A stretch of 64,000 bases of DNA, from positions 1 through 64,000 of the forward strand of contig ONDF01000004.1 in assembly GCA_900316525.1 (NCBI GenBank), written 5' to 3'. Made by a program: the position numbers and the translations under genes. Within the stretch, counting starts at the first letter, position 1, and the number at the start of each line of letters is the position of its first letter. This document shows, in pieces, positions 19,471-27,820 of the stretch. The DNA comes from an uncultured Bacteroidales bacterium (GTDB taxonomy: Bacteria > Bacteroidota > Bacteroidia > Bacteroidales > UBA932). The notes under the pieces are model-generated. The model searched no databases. It was not told where the DNA came from and saw nothing but the letters and a program-made list of their open reading frames with translations.

Positions 19471-20001
19471 ATGGATTACGTCATTCCTCTGAATGGATGG
19501 GCTGCCGGTGAGCGGTATTTCCGCTGGCAGGCGGATAATAAGTTCTTTCAAAAGTTTGACAATACAGAAATCCTTGACGCCGCTGTCGAAGTGGAGGCAA
19601 GAGCCGTCAAGTCAGGGCATTACATCGGCGTGGACCTGGACATCCAGGGGCACGTGACGGTCGCTTGCGACCGATGCCTGGAAGACTTGCAGCTCCCGGT
19701 GGAGGCCCACCCCGCTTTCAGTGTGAAGTTCGGAGAGGAAGCATCCTCGGAAGAGGAGATGCGGGAAGGTTCCCGTGAGATCCTTTTCCTGAGCGCTTCG
19801 GACTCCGAGCTGGACCTGAGCCAGGCCATCTACGACTACGTCTGTCTCTCGCTGCCGATGCAGCGGGTCCACGCGGAAGGGGAGTGCAACCCCGACACGG
19901 TGCGGTTTCTGGGTCAGGAGCCGGTGAACGAGGAGGCTGGAGAAACGAACAGCCCGTTTGCCGCTCTGAAAGGACTTTTTGACGAAAATAAAACAAAATA
20001 A
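19471..20001 (+). CDS. DUF177 (YceD) family protein
   Basis: 176 aa from MDYVIPLNGWAAGERYF; the upstream open frame crosses the promoter and is excluded. The conserved block ACDRCLEDLQLPVEA is the DUF177/YceD signature, in the order YceD-rpmF found in most bacteria; E. coli YceD is linked to 23S rRNA accumulation. Acidic N- and C-terminal parts. rpmF begins 12 bases later. Confidence 0.9.
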   Translation: MDYVIPLNGWAAGERYFRWQADNKFFQKFDNTEILDAAVEVEARAVKSGHYIGVDLDIQGHVTVACDRCLEDLQLPVEAHPAFSVKFGEEASSEEEMREGSREILFLSASDSELDLSQAIYDYVCLSLPMQRVHAEGECNPDTVRFLGQEPVNEEAGETNSPFAALKGLFDENKTK

Positions 20002-20013
20002 AGATAAGTAACT

Positions 20014-20196
20014 ATGGCACATCCGAAACACAAACTCTCCAAGCAGCGGAGAGACAAGAGAAGAACGCACGACCACGCTGCGGTCCCGACCCTCAGCGTC
20101 TGCCCGAACTGCGGCGCCACGGTGATGTATCACCGCGTCTGCCCTGAGTGCGGCTACTACCGCGGTCGTCAGATCATCGTCAAGAGCGCAGAGTAA
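20014..20196 (+). CDS. rpmF: 50S ribosomal protein L32
   Basis: 60 aa. MAHPKHKLSKQRRDKRRTH and a zinc ribbon formed by two CxxC pairs (CPNCG and CPECG). Zinc-binding type of L32. Co-transcribed with DUF177. Confidence 0.97.
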   Translation: MAHPKHKLSKQRRDKRRTHDHAAVPTLSVCPNCGATVMYHRVCPECGYYRGRQIIVKSAE

Positions 20197-20227
20197 TCTC
20201 GCGCCGGAACCTTCCGGCTGCCCGCGC

Positions 20228-20299
20228 GGCCTCATAGTTCAACGGATAGAACGGAAGTTTCCTAAACTTTAAATAGAGGTTCGATTCCTCTTGGGGCTA
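20228..20299 (+). tRNA. tRNA-Arg (anticodon CCU)
   Basis: 72 nt. Acceptor GGCCTCA (20228-20234) pairs with TGGGGCT (20292-20298) with G-U at the first pair; D arm GTTC/GAAC; the anticodon stem GAAGT/ACTTT closes the loop TTCCTAA, anticodon CCT (reads AGG); T arm AGAGG/CCTCT with TTCGATT loop; discriminator A20299. No encoded CCA. The 3' half is repeated in inverted form just downstream. Confidence 0.92.
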
Positions 20300-20352
20300 C
20301 GAAAAAGCATCGCTGTTGCGATGCTTTTTCGATATACGCCCCAAGAGGAATC
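20283..20352 (+). repeat. 70-base two-step inverted repeat spanning the tRNA-Arg 3' end; inner hairpin is a probable terminator
   Basis: Outer arms: 15 bases of the tRNA (20283-20297, T-arm/acceptor 3' strand) are exactly complementary to 20338-20352. Inner arms: 14 bases, 20300-20313 with 20318-20331, loop TGTT; the 3' inner arm includes T5, so it can act as terminator. The two steps are separated by a small asymmetric bulge (TA / ATATAC). Confidence 0.85.
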
Positions 20353-20353
20353 C

Positions 20354-20715
20354 GGCGCCTTCGGGCGCCGCATTCTTTTACCCCCGCCGCTACGCGGCTG
20401 CCCCCAGGGGCTGCCGGGGGAAGACCCCCGGACCCCCTACCGTCGGCTTCGCCTCCGAAGATTTGTGCCTCATCAGTGCACCTCTCTAATGTCAAGTCGT
20501 TGATAAACAATGAGATAGACTTTGAGAGGTGCACCTTGAAGTGTACCTCTCTAGCACTAAGTGCTTGAAAATAAATACGATAGCATCGCAGAGGTGCTCA
20601 GCTGTAATGTGAAGCGAAAGCGTGGCTTGAGGTCCATTTCGTGGAGGGCAAGACATGATTTCACAGGTATTTCATGTCCATCGTCCCAGTACATGGACCT
20701 GAAGCCATAAAATAA
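20354..20715. other. Palindrome-rich intergenic region between tRNA-Arg and thrC
   Basis: No gene found. Holds a GC hairpin GGCGCC-TTCG-GGCGCC (20354-20369), a run of C- and G-rich inverted segments (20381-20440), two tandem 65-base palindromic units (20476-20605), and an outer inverted pair (AGGTCCAT at ~20630, ATGGACCT at ~20693) enclosing GACATGA/TCATGTC. The look is that of a decayed mobile or repeat element, but no transposase is visible. Confidence 0.6.
20476..20605. repeat. Two tandem 65-base palindromic units
   Basis: Copy 1 20476-20540, copy 2 20541-20605. Each starts GTGCACCTCTCTA or GTGTACCTCTCTA and carries the complementary AGAGGTGC arm exactly 49 bases in (20525 and 20590). Copies share AAGT..TTGA.AA..AA...GATAG in between. 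Confidence 0.75.
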
Positions 20716-20744
20716 GGATGGCCGAACGGCCATCCTTTCGTTTT
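20716..20744. terminator. Terminator at the 3' end of thrBC (minus strand)
   Basis: A perfect 8-bp stem GGATGGCC/GGCCATCC with loop GAAC (20716-20735). AT-rich on the far side read from thrC, so it most likely ends the minus-strand thrBC transcript. Confidence 0.75.
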
Positions 20745-22044
20745 ACCGCAGCGCGTAGCTGAGGAGGTAGGTCTTGAAGGCGGGGAAGGTGGCGGAGAGG
20801 GGGACGGATTGCTTGGTCTCGCTCAGGAAGGCGGCGAGGCGGTCGGGGAGGGGAACGTCGGCGCCGGTGGCGCGGGTGACGGTCTCCTGGAACTTGGCCG
20901 GATGCGCCGTTTCGCAGAAGAGGCCGGTTTCGCCTTCCTGGAGGCCGTCCTTCAGCGCGCGGTAGCCGCAGGCGCCGTGCGGGTCCAGGAGATAGCCGGT
21001 TTCCTCGTAGCACTGCCGGATGGTGGAGATGATCGTTCCGTCGCCCACGACGGCACCGGAGATGTCCTTCCGGATGTCCAGCCAGTTATGGTTGTACAGG
21101 TCCAGGATGCGGGCGAAGTTGCTGGGATTGCCCACGTCCATCGCGTTCGCGAGGGTGCGGATGCTCAGGGCCGGGGTGTACGCGCCCGTCTGTAAGTATT
21201 GGAAGAAGACGTCGTTCCGGTTGTTCGCCGCGATGAAGCGGTGGATGGGAAGGCCCATCCGCTTGGCCACGAGGGCGGCGCAGATGTTGCCGAAATTCCC
21301 GCTGGGCACGCAGACGACCAGGCGGTCGGCCTTGCCCAGGCGCGCGAGCTGCGCGTAGCCGTGGAAATAGTAGAAGGACTGCGGCAGGAAACGGGCAACA
21401 TTGATGCTGTTGGCCGATGTCAGCCGCAGGGCGTGGCGAAGGTCGGGATCGAGGAAAGCGGCCTTGACCAGCGCCTGGCAGTCGTCGAAGCTTCCGTCGA
21501 CCTCCAGGGCGGTGATGTTCTGCCCCAGGGTCGCGAACTGCGCCTCTTGCACCCGGCTCACGCGTCCCCGGGGATACAGGACGAAGACGTGCGTGCCGGG
21601 AACGCCCAGGAAGCCGTTCGCGACGGCGCTCCCGGTGTCACCGGAGGTGGCGACGAGGACATTGACATTCCCCTCGTCGGTAAAATGCCCCAGGAGCCGC
21701 GCCATGAACCGGGCGCCGACGTCCTTGAACGCGAGCGTAGGCCCATGGAAGAGTTCCAGGGCATAAATCCCTTCTTCCACCGGCACGGCCGGGCAGTCGA
21801 AAGCGAGGGTTTCCGCGACGATGCGGTCCAGCTCCGCGCGGGGAACGTCCTCGCCGAAGAACGCCGCGGCCACTTCCTGCCCGATCTCGACGAAGGAAAG
21901 CTCGGGAAGGCGGCGGAACCAATCGGCGGAAAAGGCCGGAATCCGTTCCGGCATATAGAGCCCGCGGTCTTCCGCCAGGCCCTGGACGACGGCCTTCGCA
22001 AGCGATGCGGCCGGCGCCAGATGTTCCGTGCTGTAGTACTGCAT
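20743..22044 (-). CDS. thrC: Threonine synthase
   Basis: 433 aa. N-terminal MQYYSTEHLAPAASLAKAVVQGL; PLP lysine K107 in LAFKDVGARFMARLL; phosphate loop TSGDTGSAVANGF. Converts O-phosphohomoserine to threonine. Its start lies 1 base after the thrB stop, so the two are translationally coupled. No thrA is present next to thrB, unlike the common thrABC order. Confidence 0.96.
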   Translation of the reverse strand: MQYYSTEHLAPAASLAKAVVQGLAEDRGLYMPERIPAFSADWFRRLPELSFVEIGQEVAAAFFGEDVPRAELDRIVAETLAFDCPAVPVEEGIYALELFHGPTLAFKDVGARFMARLLGHFTDEGNVNVLVATSGDTGSAVANGFLGVPGTHVFVLYPRGRVSRVQEAQFATLGQNITALEVDGSFDDCQALVKAAFLDPDLRHALRLTSANSINVARFLPQSFYYFHGYAQLARLGKADRLVVCVPSGNFGNICAALVAKRMGLPIHRFIAANNRNDVFFQYLQTGAYTPALSIRTLANAMDVGNPSNFARILDLYNHNWLDIRKDISGAVVGDGTIISTIRQCYEETGYLLDPHGACGYRALKDGLQEGETGLFCETAHPAKFQETVTRATGADVPLPDRLAAFLSETKQSVPLSATFPAFKTYLLSYALR

Positions 22045-22045
22045 A

Positions 22046-22972
22046 TCAGTAGGCGGTCAGCCGCGCGCCCCGGTTGGAAACCTTGACGACGTAGCACTCG
22101 TAGGGGATGTCCAGGTCGGAGAAATGCTTTTCCATGATGGCGCCGGCGCGCTGGGCCTTCTCGTAGCGGTTCGCGAGGGCGAAGACCGACGGGCCCGAAC
22201 CGGCAATGTTCATCGCCAGCGAGCCGCTCTGGAGCACCTTCTCACGCAGCTCGTCGAAGCCCGGAATGAAGCTCTTGCGGTAGGGTTCCGCAATGGAATC
22301 CTGCATGGAACGTCCCACCAGGCCGATATTGCCGGAATACAGGCCGGCCACCAGGCCGCCCACATTGCCCCACTGGGCGATGGCGGCGTGCATGTCCACC
22401 TTCTTGGGCAGGATGCTCCGCGCCTCCTTCGTGGACACGACCAGCTTGGGATGGATGACCGCGCAGTAGAAATCGCCCGGAACAGGCAGTTTGATCAGGT
22501 CCAGGGGCTCGTAGCCGCGGATGAGGACGATGCCGCCCATCACGGCGGGAGCCGCGTTGTCGGCGTGGTAACCGCCGCTGGCGAGGTTCTCGCCTTCCAT
22601 CGCGCACACGACCACATCCTCCTCGGAGAGGGGGCAGCCGAACAGCTCGTTCATGCCGAAGGCGGCCGCCGCGCTGGACGCGGAGCTGGAGCCGATGCCG
22701 GATCCCGGATAGATTTTCCGCTTGATGACAACGTCCACCAGCGCCCGGTTCCCGGTCATTTCCAGGAACTTGCGCACGACGGGGGTGATCACGTTCTGTT
22801 CGATGTCCTCCGGCAGGGGGACGCCCGATTCATTCTTGATCGTGAGCCCGTCTCCCTCGGAGACGCTCATTTCAAGGACGTCGCCCACTTCGTCCAGGGC
22901 GAGGCCCATGATGTCGAATCCGCACCCGAGATTGGCGATGGACGCCGGTGCGAACACTCTTACCGTTTTCAT
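22046..22972 (-). CDS. thrB: Homoserine kinase
   Basis: 308 aa from MKTVRVFAPASIANLGCGFD; the upstream in-frame ATG at 23089 would include non-coding AT-rich DNA. GHMP kinase: ATP loop PGSGIGSSSASS at 89-100 and the C-terminal block AMNIAGSGPSVFA. Phosphorylates homoserine, the step before ThrC. The leader has a -7 element at 23028-23035. Confidence 0.95.
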   Translation of the reverse strand: MKTVRVFAPASIANLGCGFDIMGLALDEVGDVLEMSVSEGDGLTIKNESGVPLPEDIEQNVITPVVRKFLEMTGNRALVDVVIKRKIYPGSGIGSSSASSAAAAFGMNELFGCPLSEEDVVVCAMEGENLASGGYHADNAAPAVMGGIVLIRGYEPLDLIKLPVPGDFYCAVIHPKLVVSTKEARSILPKKVDMHAAIAQWGNVGGLVAGLYSGNIGLVGRSMQDSIAEPYRKSFIPGFDELREKVLQSGSLAMNIAGSGPSVFALANRYEKAQRAGAIMEKHFSDLDIPYECYVVKVSNRGARLTAY

Positions 22973-23027
22973 AGGCAGTGGATATTTGTCAAGTTCAGGG
23001 AAGACGGACGTCTTCCGGGGTCTTGTG

Positions 23028-23035
23028 CAAATATA
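23028..23035 (-). promoter_or_regulatory. -7 element for thrBC
   Basis: Minus-strand TATATTTG, 55 bases before the thrB ATG; the -33 box is poorly placed (TTTG at 23 bases). Confidence 0.5.
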
Positions 23036-23096
23036 ATAAATTAATTTAAAAATCCCGTCAAAAAGGCTGTTTTTGGCAATTATCATCAAAAAATAC

Positions 23097-23104
23097 TATA
23101 TTTG
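23097..23104 (+). promoter_or_regulatory. -7 element for the 23128-24523 unit
   Basis: TATATTTG, with TTTG 21 bases upstream (23072-23075); the ATG follows 23 bases later. Divergent from the thrBC promoter. Confidence 0.6.
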
Positions 23105-23127
23105 AGGTTGGTAAAGGCTTCAATCCT

Positions 23128-23715
23128 ATGTCAGACGCTTGGAAAAGTTTCTTCAGTGAGCTCGTCGCGGTCATCCTGGGTATCGTGATCACCTTCGCGG
23201 GACAAGGTGCGATCGACCGCGCCCATAACCGCAAGGAAGTGCGGTCGGCCTTGCAACTGGTGCGGACGGAGCTGATTTCCAACCGGCAGGATATCGCCGA
23301 CTTGCGCGAAACCCTGGATCAAGTGCAGCAGTCCGCGCAGTACTTGAATGACAACCCCGAACTCTTGAAGAACGTGCATCATCTGGACACCGCGACGCTG
23401 AATACGGTGACTTTCCATCAGGGCATGGTATACGCCGAGGTTTCCGTCACCCTTCCGCACGACGCCCTGGAGCTCCTGAAAACCTCGTCGATTTTCCAGA
23501 AGATCGGGGACAATACCCTGTCCATGAAGATCATCCGGGCCTATGACACCTGCCAGAACATCGTGGAGAGCATCGACCGCCATTTCATCGCGAAGACCAC
23601 CCAGACCGATGAGGACCTTCCCAAATGGCTCCTCATCCACAGCCCGCTGCCGTATGTGGATCCTGCCGATATCGACACGGCCATCACGGCCATCAATGTC
23701 TTCCTGAGGCAATAA
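23128..23715 (+). CDS. Membrane-anchored protein of unknown function
   Basis: 195 aa. One membrane segment near the N-terminus (ELVAVILGIVITFAGQGAI, about 10-28), then a helical, charged region (RNRKEV..ALQLVRTELISNRQDIADLRETLDQVQ) likely to form a coiled coil, and a C-terminal domain. It resembles DUF6090-like single-pass proteins of Bacteroidetes, but I cannot assign the family with certainty. It leads a three-gene unit with an acidic peptide and a thioredoxin-like protein. Confidence 0.6.
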   Translation: MSDAWKSFFSELVAVILGIVITFAGQGAIDRAHNRKEVRSALQLVRTELISNRQDIADLRETLDQVQQSAQYLNDNPELLKNVHHLDTATLNTVTFHQGMVYAEVSVTLPHDALELLKTSSIFQKIGDNTLSMKIIRAYDTCQNIVESIDRHFIAKTTQTDEDLPKWLLIHSPLPYVDPADIDTAITAINVFLRQ

Positions 23716-23735
23716 AGAACCAAAATACTATTGTT

Positions 23736-24005
23736 ATGGAAATCAAGAGAAACGACCCTTCGAAAGTTATCGTCGTTCCGCGTCCGCCCCGTCAGGCGCA
23801 CCAGGAACTGAGACCCATCAATCCCGCGGACGCCCCCTCTGAAGAGGAGGAAGTGGAGCAGCCCGACCCGAACAAGCCGACGGTCGAAGCGATCGATCCC
23901 GGTTGCAATCCGTTGAACAACCAGGTCGAGGGCCCGGCCCAGGGCCTCGCCGGTGAAGCGGAAGAAGAAGCCGCAGAAGGACCTGCGGAGGAAGAGGAGG
24001 CATAG
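23736..24005 (+). CDS. Acidic low-complexity small protein
   Basis: 89 aa from the ATG at 23736, 20 bases after the previous stop. The N-terminal third is basic/Pro-rich (MEIKRNDPSKVIVVPRPPRQ); the remainder is Glu/Ala/Pro-rich (SEEEEVEQPDP, EAEEEAAEGPAEEEEA). No signal peptide and no recognisable domain. Codon use matches its neighbours and the next ATG is 2 bases after its stop, so it appears to be a real gene. Function unknown. Confidence 0.6.
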   Translation: MEIKRNDPSKVIVVPRPPRQAHQELRPINPADAPSEEEEVEQPDPNKPTVEAIDPGCNPLNNQVEGPAQGLAGEAEEEAAEGPAEEEEA

Positions 24006-24007
24006 CC

Positions 24008-24523
24008 ATGAGACGTTCCGTGAAGTTGCTGGCGGCCGCCCTGTTCGCGGGCGTCGCTCTGCTGGCAGGCTCCGCCGCGAAGGCGCAGGACGCCCCGCCC
24101 GCCGGCGGATTCAAGAACGCCTACCTGAACTTGAACAAGTCCGGCAAGGTGGTATTGACCTATACGCTCTGGAAGGACCAGATCGGCAAGGGCAAGTACA
24201 CCCTGGCCTTTTTCTGGGCATCCTGGTCCGATGAGGCCCGCGAAGAGGCCGCGACCGTGCAGGCCATCTACCAGAAGTACGCAGCCAAGGGCCTGAGCGT
24301 CCTCGGTGTCACGTATGAGGACGAAATCCAAGATTCCATGGACGCCATCACCGAACTGGGCCTCAAGTTCCCGAGTATCGTCGATGTGGAGGAGCAGATT
24401 GCCGGCCCCTTCGACATCGGCAGCATTCCTTACACCGTCCTCCTCGGCCCCGACGGCAAGCCCGTCGCGACGGACCTCCACGGCGATGCGATCGAGGCGG
24501 CAGTCAAGGAAGTGATCAAATAA
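24008..24523 (+). CDS. TlpA/AhpC-type thioredoxin-fold protein lacking the CxxC cysteines
   Basis: 171 aa. Sec signal (MRRSVKLLAAALFAGVALLAGSAAKAQ), then a TlpA-like fold: KYTLAFFWASWSDEAREEA aligns with the active-site loop, LSVLGVTYEDE and the cis-proline block GSIPYTVLLGPDGK follow. The canonical WCxxCR is W73-S74-D75-E76-A77-R78, so both redox cysteines are gone; no other Cys is present. It cannot do thiol-disulfide exchange and may act as a binding or chaperone-like periplasmic protein. A strong terminator follows. Confidence 0.78.
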   Translation: MRRSVKLLAAALFAGVALLAGSAAKAQDAPPAGGFKNAYLNLNKSGKVVLTYTLWKDQIGKGKYTLAFFWASWSDEAREEAATVQAIYQKYAAKGLSVLGVTYEDEIQDSMDAITELGLKFPSIVDVEEQIAGPFDIGSIPYTVLLGPDGKPVATDLHGDAIEAAVKEVIK

Positions 24524-24543
24524 CCGCAAGGTCGGGATAGAAA

Positions 24544-24582
24544 AGAAGGACGGCCCTCACTCGAGGGCCGTCCTTCTTTTAT
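24544..24582. terminator. Bidirectional terminator
   Basis: A perfect 15-bp stem (24544-24558 with 24563-24577, loop ACTC) flanked by A-rich and T-rich sequence, between convergent genes. Confidence 0.9.
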
Positions 24583-24588
24583 TGTCCG

Positions 24589-25527
24589 CTAATCCTCGCG
24601 GCCAGGCTTCATGTGGACATCCAACTGAGGGAACGGGAAGTAGATTCCGTGTTTAGGAAGCTCTTTGTAGATCCGTTCGTTGAGCCAGTGCTCCACTTTC
24701 TTGTAGTCCTTGGCCAGCAGCCATACCCGGAGTTTGATCTGGATGGAGCTGTCCTGCAGTTCGCCCAGATACACCTTGGGATTCTTGGCGCCCGGCGTTT
24801 CGGCATTCAGGATCTTGGGCTGGTCCTTGACCAGTTCCAGCAGGATTTCACGGAGTTGATCCAGATCGGTGCCATAAGGCACGTTGAACTTCAGGCTCAG
24901 TCGATGCGGATCCCGGCTGCTGTAGTTGTCGATGTTGCCATTGGCCAGTGCCCCGTTGGGAATCGTGATCTCACGGTTGTCGGTGGTGACCAGTTTCGTA
25001 TGCACGATGCTGATCTCGGAAATCCGGCCGAACTTCCCTTGGGTTTCGACAAAATCGCCCACCTTGAAAGGCTTGAAGGCCAGCAGGATCAGGCCTCCGG
25101 CAAAGTTCTGGACCGTTCCGCTCATCGCCATGCCGATGGCCATGCCGCCTGCGGCCAGCAGGGCGGCGATCGAAGTCGTGTTGATCCCCAGCGTTCCGAC
25201 CATTGCAAGGATCAGGACAACCCAGAGCGTGGCCGTCACCAGGCTCTGGATGAACGAGGCGAGGGTCTTGTCGGCTTTCCTTTTCTCGAAGGATTTCTCG
25301 ATGAGCTTCTTGGTCTTCCGGATGAGCCAGGCGCCGATGATGTAGATAGCGACGGCCAGCAGGACCTTGAGCCCGAATTTGGCGACGGAGCTGGCCGTGC
25401 TGGCGACCAGCTCATCGGCGGGCGTGGTCTTGAGGGTCTCGACCAAGTGGGCGCCCTTGGCGACCAGCGTGTCGGCTGAAATTTTCTCCGCGGCCGGAGC
25501 CGGTGATTGCAACAGTAAGTGCAACAT
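24589..25527 (-). CDS. MscS-family mechanosensitive channel
   Basis: 312 aa. Hydrophobic N-terminal segments (about 45-66, 90-110, 115-135); the pore-lining stretch IAALLAAGGMAIGMAMSG followed by QNFAGGLILLAFKPFKVGDFVE is the MscS signature, then the beta domain (GRISEISIVHTKLVTTDNRE, IPNGAL) and a C-terminal domain. Releases solutes at hypo-osmotic shock in the inner membrane. It starts 24 bases after the CotH-protein stop on the same strand, so it could be co-transcribed with it. Confidence 0.93.
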   Translation of the reverse strand: MLHLLLQSPAPAAEKISADTLVAKGAHLVETLKTTPADELVASTASSVAKFGLKVLLAVAIYIIGAWLIRKTKKLIEKSFEKRKADKTLASFIQSLVTATLWVVLILAMVGTLGINTTSIAALLAAGGMAIGMAMSGTVQNFAGGLILLAFKPFKVGDFVETQGKFGRISEISIVHTKLVTTDNREITIPNGALANGNIDNYSSRDPHRLSLKFNVPYGTDLDQLREILLELVKDQPKILNAETPGAKNPKVYLGELQDSSIQIKLRVWLLAKDYKKVEHWLNERIYKELPKHGIYFPFPQLDVHMKPGRED

Positions 25528-25551
25528 AGCTACCTGATGAATGTCGAAAGA

Positions 25552-27819
25552 TTAGTTGCTGGGAGCCAGTGAATTCCGCAGGGCCAGCAGTTTACCCTCA
25601 ACGAATGTCAGGCGGTCGGTGTAGAATCGTTTGATGCGCGCGACAGCTTCGTGGTAGGAAAGAGTTTCGTCGCCGTTGATGGTAGAGCGTCCCTGCTGCT
25701 TAGCGGCCTCTTTCGGATTCCACATTTGGAAATTCAGCTCCGCAGAGACGGCCATTTCTCGTTCCCATTCGTCTATCTTGGCAGGAATTGTCTCCATTTG
25801 CGGCTTCAGTTCCATAAATCGGTCGTATAGCCGATTGACGTAACTGTAATCCTTCATCAGGCTTTGATACCAGATGGCATCTGCGTTCATGAGGTTTGTC
25901 GTCGGATTAGGAGTCCGAGCATCGTTGTAGCCATCGGACAATGTCCCCCAGTCGAAGTCCCAGCAAGGGCCAGCCGTCAGTTTCCCGCCTACGGGCTTGG
26001 TCATGTAAACGCTTCCGGGATTGCCAAGCTCGTGATTGATCATCACCTCGAAGACGATCCAATAGTCGATGAAAGAATCGACATCCAGGTATTTCGGGTA
26101 ACCTGTGTTCGGATCGGGGTTCGGATCGGCGACGTTTTTCCACCAGCTATAAGAAGAATTATTACCGAGCGGGTATAACGAAGCGCCAGCTTGCGATACA
26201 TAGTTCTTTATGTACGTCAGTTTGAGCTCTTCTTTCGCGGTAATTGCATTATCATCGGGATTCCAATCAGGCTCCTTGACTGAAAAAGGAATACCTTTAT
26301 TACCCTTTCCATCATAATCATAGAACGGAACATTCGCGTATTTGGACTTTCCATGCGGATCTCTCCACTGGATCTTGTTCTTATTAGAAGAAGTGCTGGA
26401 GCCATAATAGTTGTCGAAATGGAAGTCCAACTCCAGCATGAAGCCGACATCATTCTCATTTTCTTCAGTCGCCCCGGTCGGCTTTACGACCACGCGACCA
26501 TCATCCACGCGTACCTGTTCGATGAGAAGGTAGTTGCCTCGGTGAACTCCGTCGATGTACAACTCAACCGGGGTGCTCTGGGGTGTCCAGGCGAGGCTGG
26601 TCATCGAGGAAAGCTCCATGGCAACCCGATTCCGCATCATGGTCTTGTCCATGAAATTGGCTAGCAGGACCCAGTGCTTGCTCTTCTTGGCCCCCAACCC
26701 CAGTAGCTTGGTTTTTTTCTCTAATTTCAGTTTATACGGTTTTTTTGCCCAGTTCCAGGTCGTGTTGCCCCGGCCTTTGATGGTGCAATTCGTATAAGGA
26801 TCATCATTTTCCTTTTCTGAGTCCGTCTCCAGAACGAGGGGATTCTCGTTGCCGACATGGAGTATTGCCCGAGCAGGATACTCTGTATCCTTATGTGTAT
26901 CAATGGTGCTGACTGTTACAGGATTGCCGTCTGTACCTTTCGTCCAGATCTCGAGAATGGGAAGTCCCGTGTCGACAAAAGAGGGCGCAACTGCGGTCTT
27001 CGTCACGCGATAGACCTTGGGCGTGAGTGTCTTGGGCTCATCACCGCCGAACGAGGCCGAGAACATGGCCGGAGACGTATGGTTGGAATTGTATCCGCCA
27101 GCCTTGACGAGTTTGACCGAAGCATCTTTCAGAACGGTTCCCTCGGCCACGGGGAGAGCGAATTGGATTCTGTATTCCTGCGTACTGGCGCCTGTTTTCA
27201 GGTTGCCCATCAGGTAACTCTGTCCATCGTTCATGAAATAGACGGAGTATTCTTTATTGGATTGCGTGACCCCCTCCATATTCACGGCAAAACTCAGGAA
27301 TGCCGTGTGCTGGCGGAGCGGGAAGAGCCGCTCGCCATACGTGCCAAGCCCCGTCAGGAGGCTGTACTCTTCCACGGCAGCGTACACATCCGTGCAGTAG
27401 TATTTGTGCGTCGGATAGACAATTCCGGTCACCTTGTCATCGGTGACCTGGATTCCTTTGTTCTTGCTGCCGACCAGCGTCGCCTTGAGCAGAAGATCCT
27501 CGGCGGGCTCTTCTCCGGTATAGCTCATCGTGCCTTCGAAAGTGACGTTTTCCGTCTTTCCTTCATCCCCGGACTTCAGGGTAAGGACCGCCTTCACGTC
27601 GTCACGGGATTCAGACTCGAGATAAAGCCGATCGCCTGCAGCATAGCGGATCGTCTTCAAATCTTCGTCCAACGTCGCCCGGGTTTCGTCGGAGCAGATC
27701 GTGACGGAGTAGGGGACAGTTTTGACGTTGTCCTTCGTTTGGACAGGGGCCGTTTCGATCTCTGTGATCTTTGCGCAGGACACCACGAGGAGTGTCCCAA
27801 GGATAATTGCTTTTTTCAT
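25552..27819 (-). CDS. CotH-kinase-type lipoprotein with fimbrillin-like N-terminus
   Basis: 755 aa from MKKAIILGTLLVVSC (lipobox, Cys15). Residues ~30-300 look fimbrillin-like (DETRATLDEDLKTIRYAAGDRLYLES: TRATL plus an AAGD turn). Residues ~305-640 are a CotH domain: CTIKGRGNTTWNWAKKPYKL, KHWVLLANFMDKTMMRNRVA, ELYIDGVHRGNYLLIEQV, YWIVFEVMINHELGNPGSVYM and the metal motif D621-F622-D623 in GPCWDFDWG. CotH proteins have an atypical protein-kinase fold; B. subtilis CotH phosphorylates spore-coat proteins. As a lipoprotein it should act outside the cytoplasm. The ATG lies 1 base after a 45-aa peptide gene. Confidence 0.87.
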   Translation of the reverse strand: MKKAIILGTLLVVSCAKITEIETAPVQTKDNVKTVPYSVTICSDETRATLDEDLKTIRYAAGDRLYLESESRDDVKAVLTLKSGDEGKTENVTFEGTMSYTGEEPAEDLLLKATLVGSKNKGIQVTDDKVTGIVYPTHKYYCTDVYAAVEEYSLLTGLGTYGERLFPLRQHTAFLSFAVNMEGVTQSNKEYSVYFMNDGQSYLMGNLKTGASTQEYRIQFALPVAEGTVLKDASVKLVKAGGYNSNHTSPAMFSASFGGDEPKTLTPKVYRVTKTAVAPSFVDTGLPILEIWTKGTDGNPVTVSTIDTHKDTEYPARAILHVGNENPLVLETDSEKENDDPYTNCTIKGRGNTTWNWAKKPYKLKLEKKTKLLGLGAKKSKHWVLLANFMDKTMMRNRVAMELSSMTSLAWTPQSTPVELYIDGVHRGNYLLIEQVRVDDGRVVVKPTGATEENENDVGFMLELDFHFDNYYGSSTSSNKNKIQWRDPHGKSKYANVPFYDYDGKGNKGIPFSVKEPDWNPDDNAITAKEELKLTYIKNYVSQAGASLYPLGNNSSYSWWKNVADPNPDPNTGYPKYLDVDSFIDYWIVFEVMINHELGNPGSVYMTKPVGGKLTAGPCWDFDWGTLSDGYNDARTPNPTTNLMNADAIWYQSLMKDYSYVNRLYDRFMELKPQMETIPAKIDEWEREMAVSAELNFQMWNPKEAAKQQGRSTINGDETLSYHEAVARIKRFYTDRLTFVEGKLLALRNSLAPSN

Positions 27820-27820
27820 C

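Noticed and set aside
20476..20605. CRISPR array
   Set aside because: Only two units, contiguous with no spacers, palindromic throughout and diverged; no cas genes.
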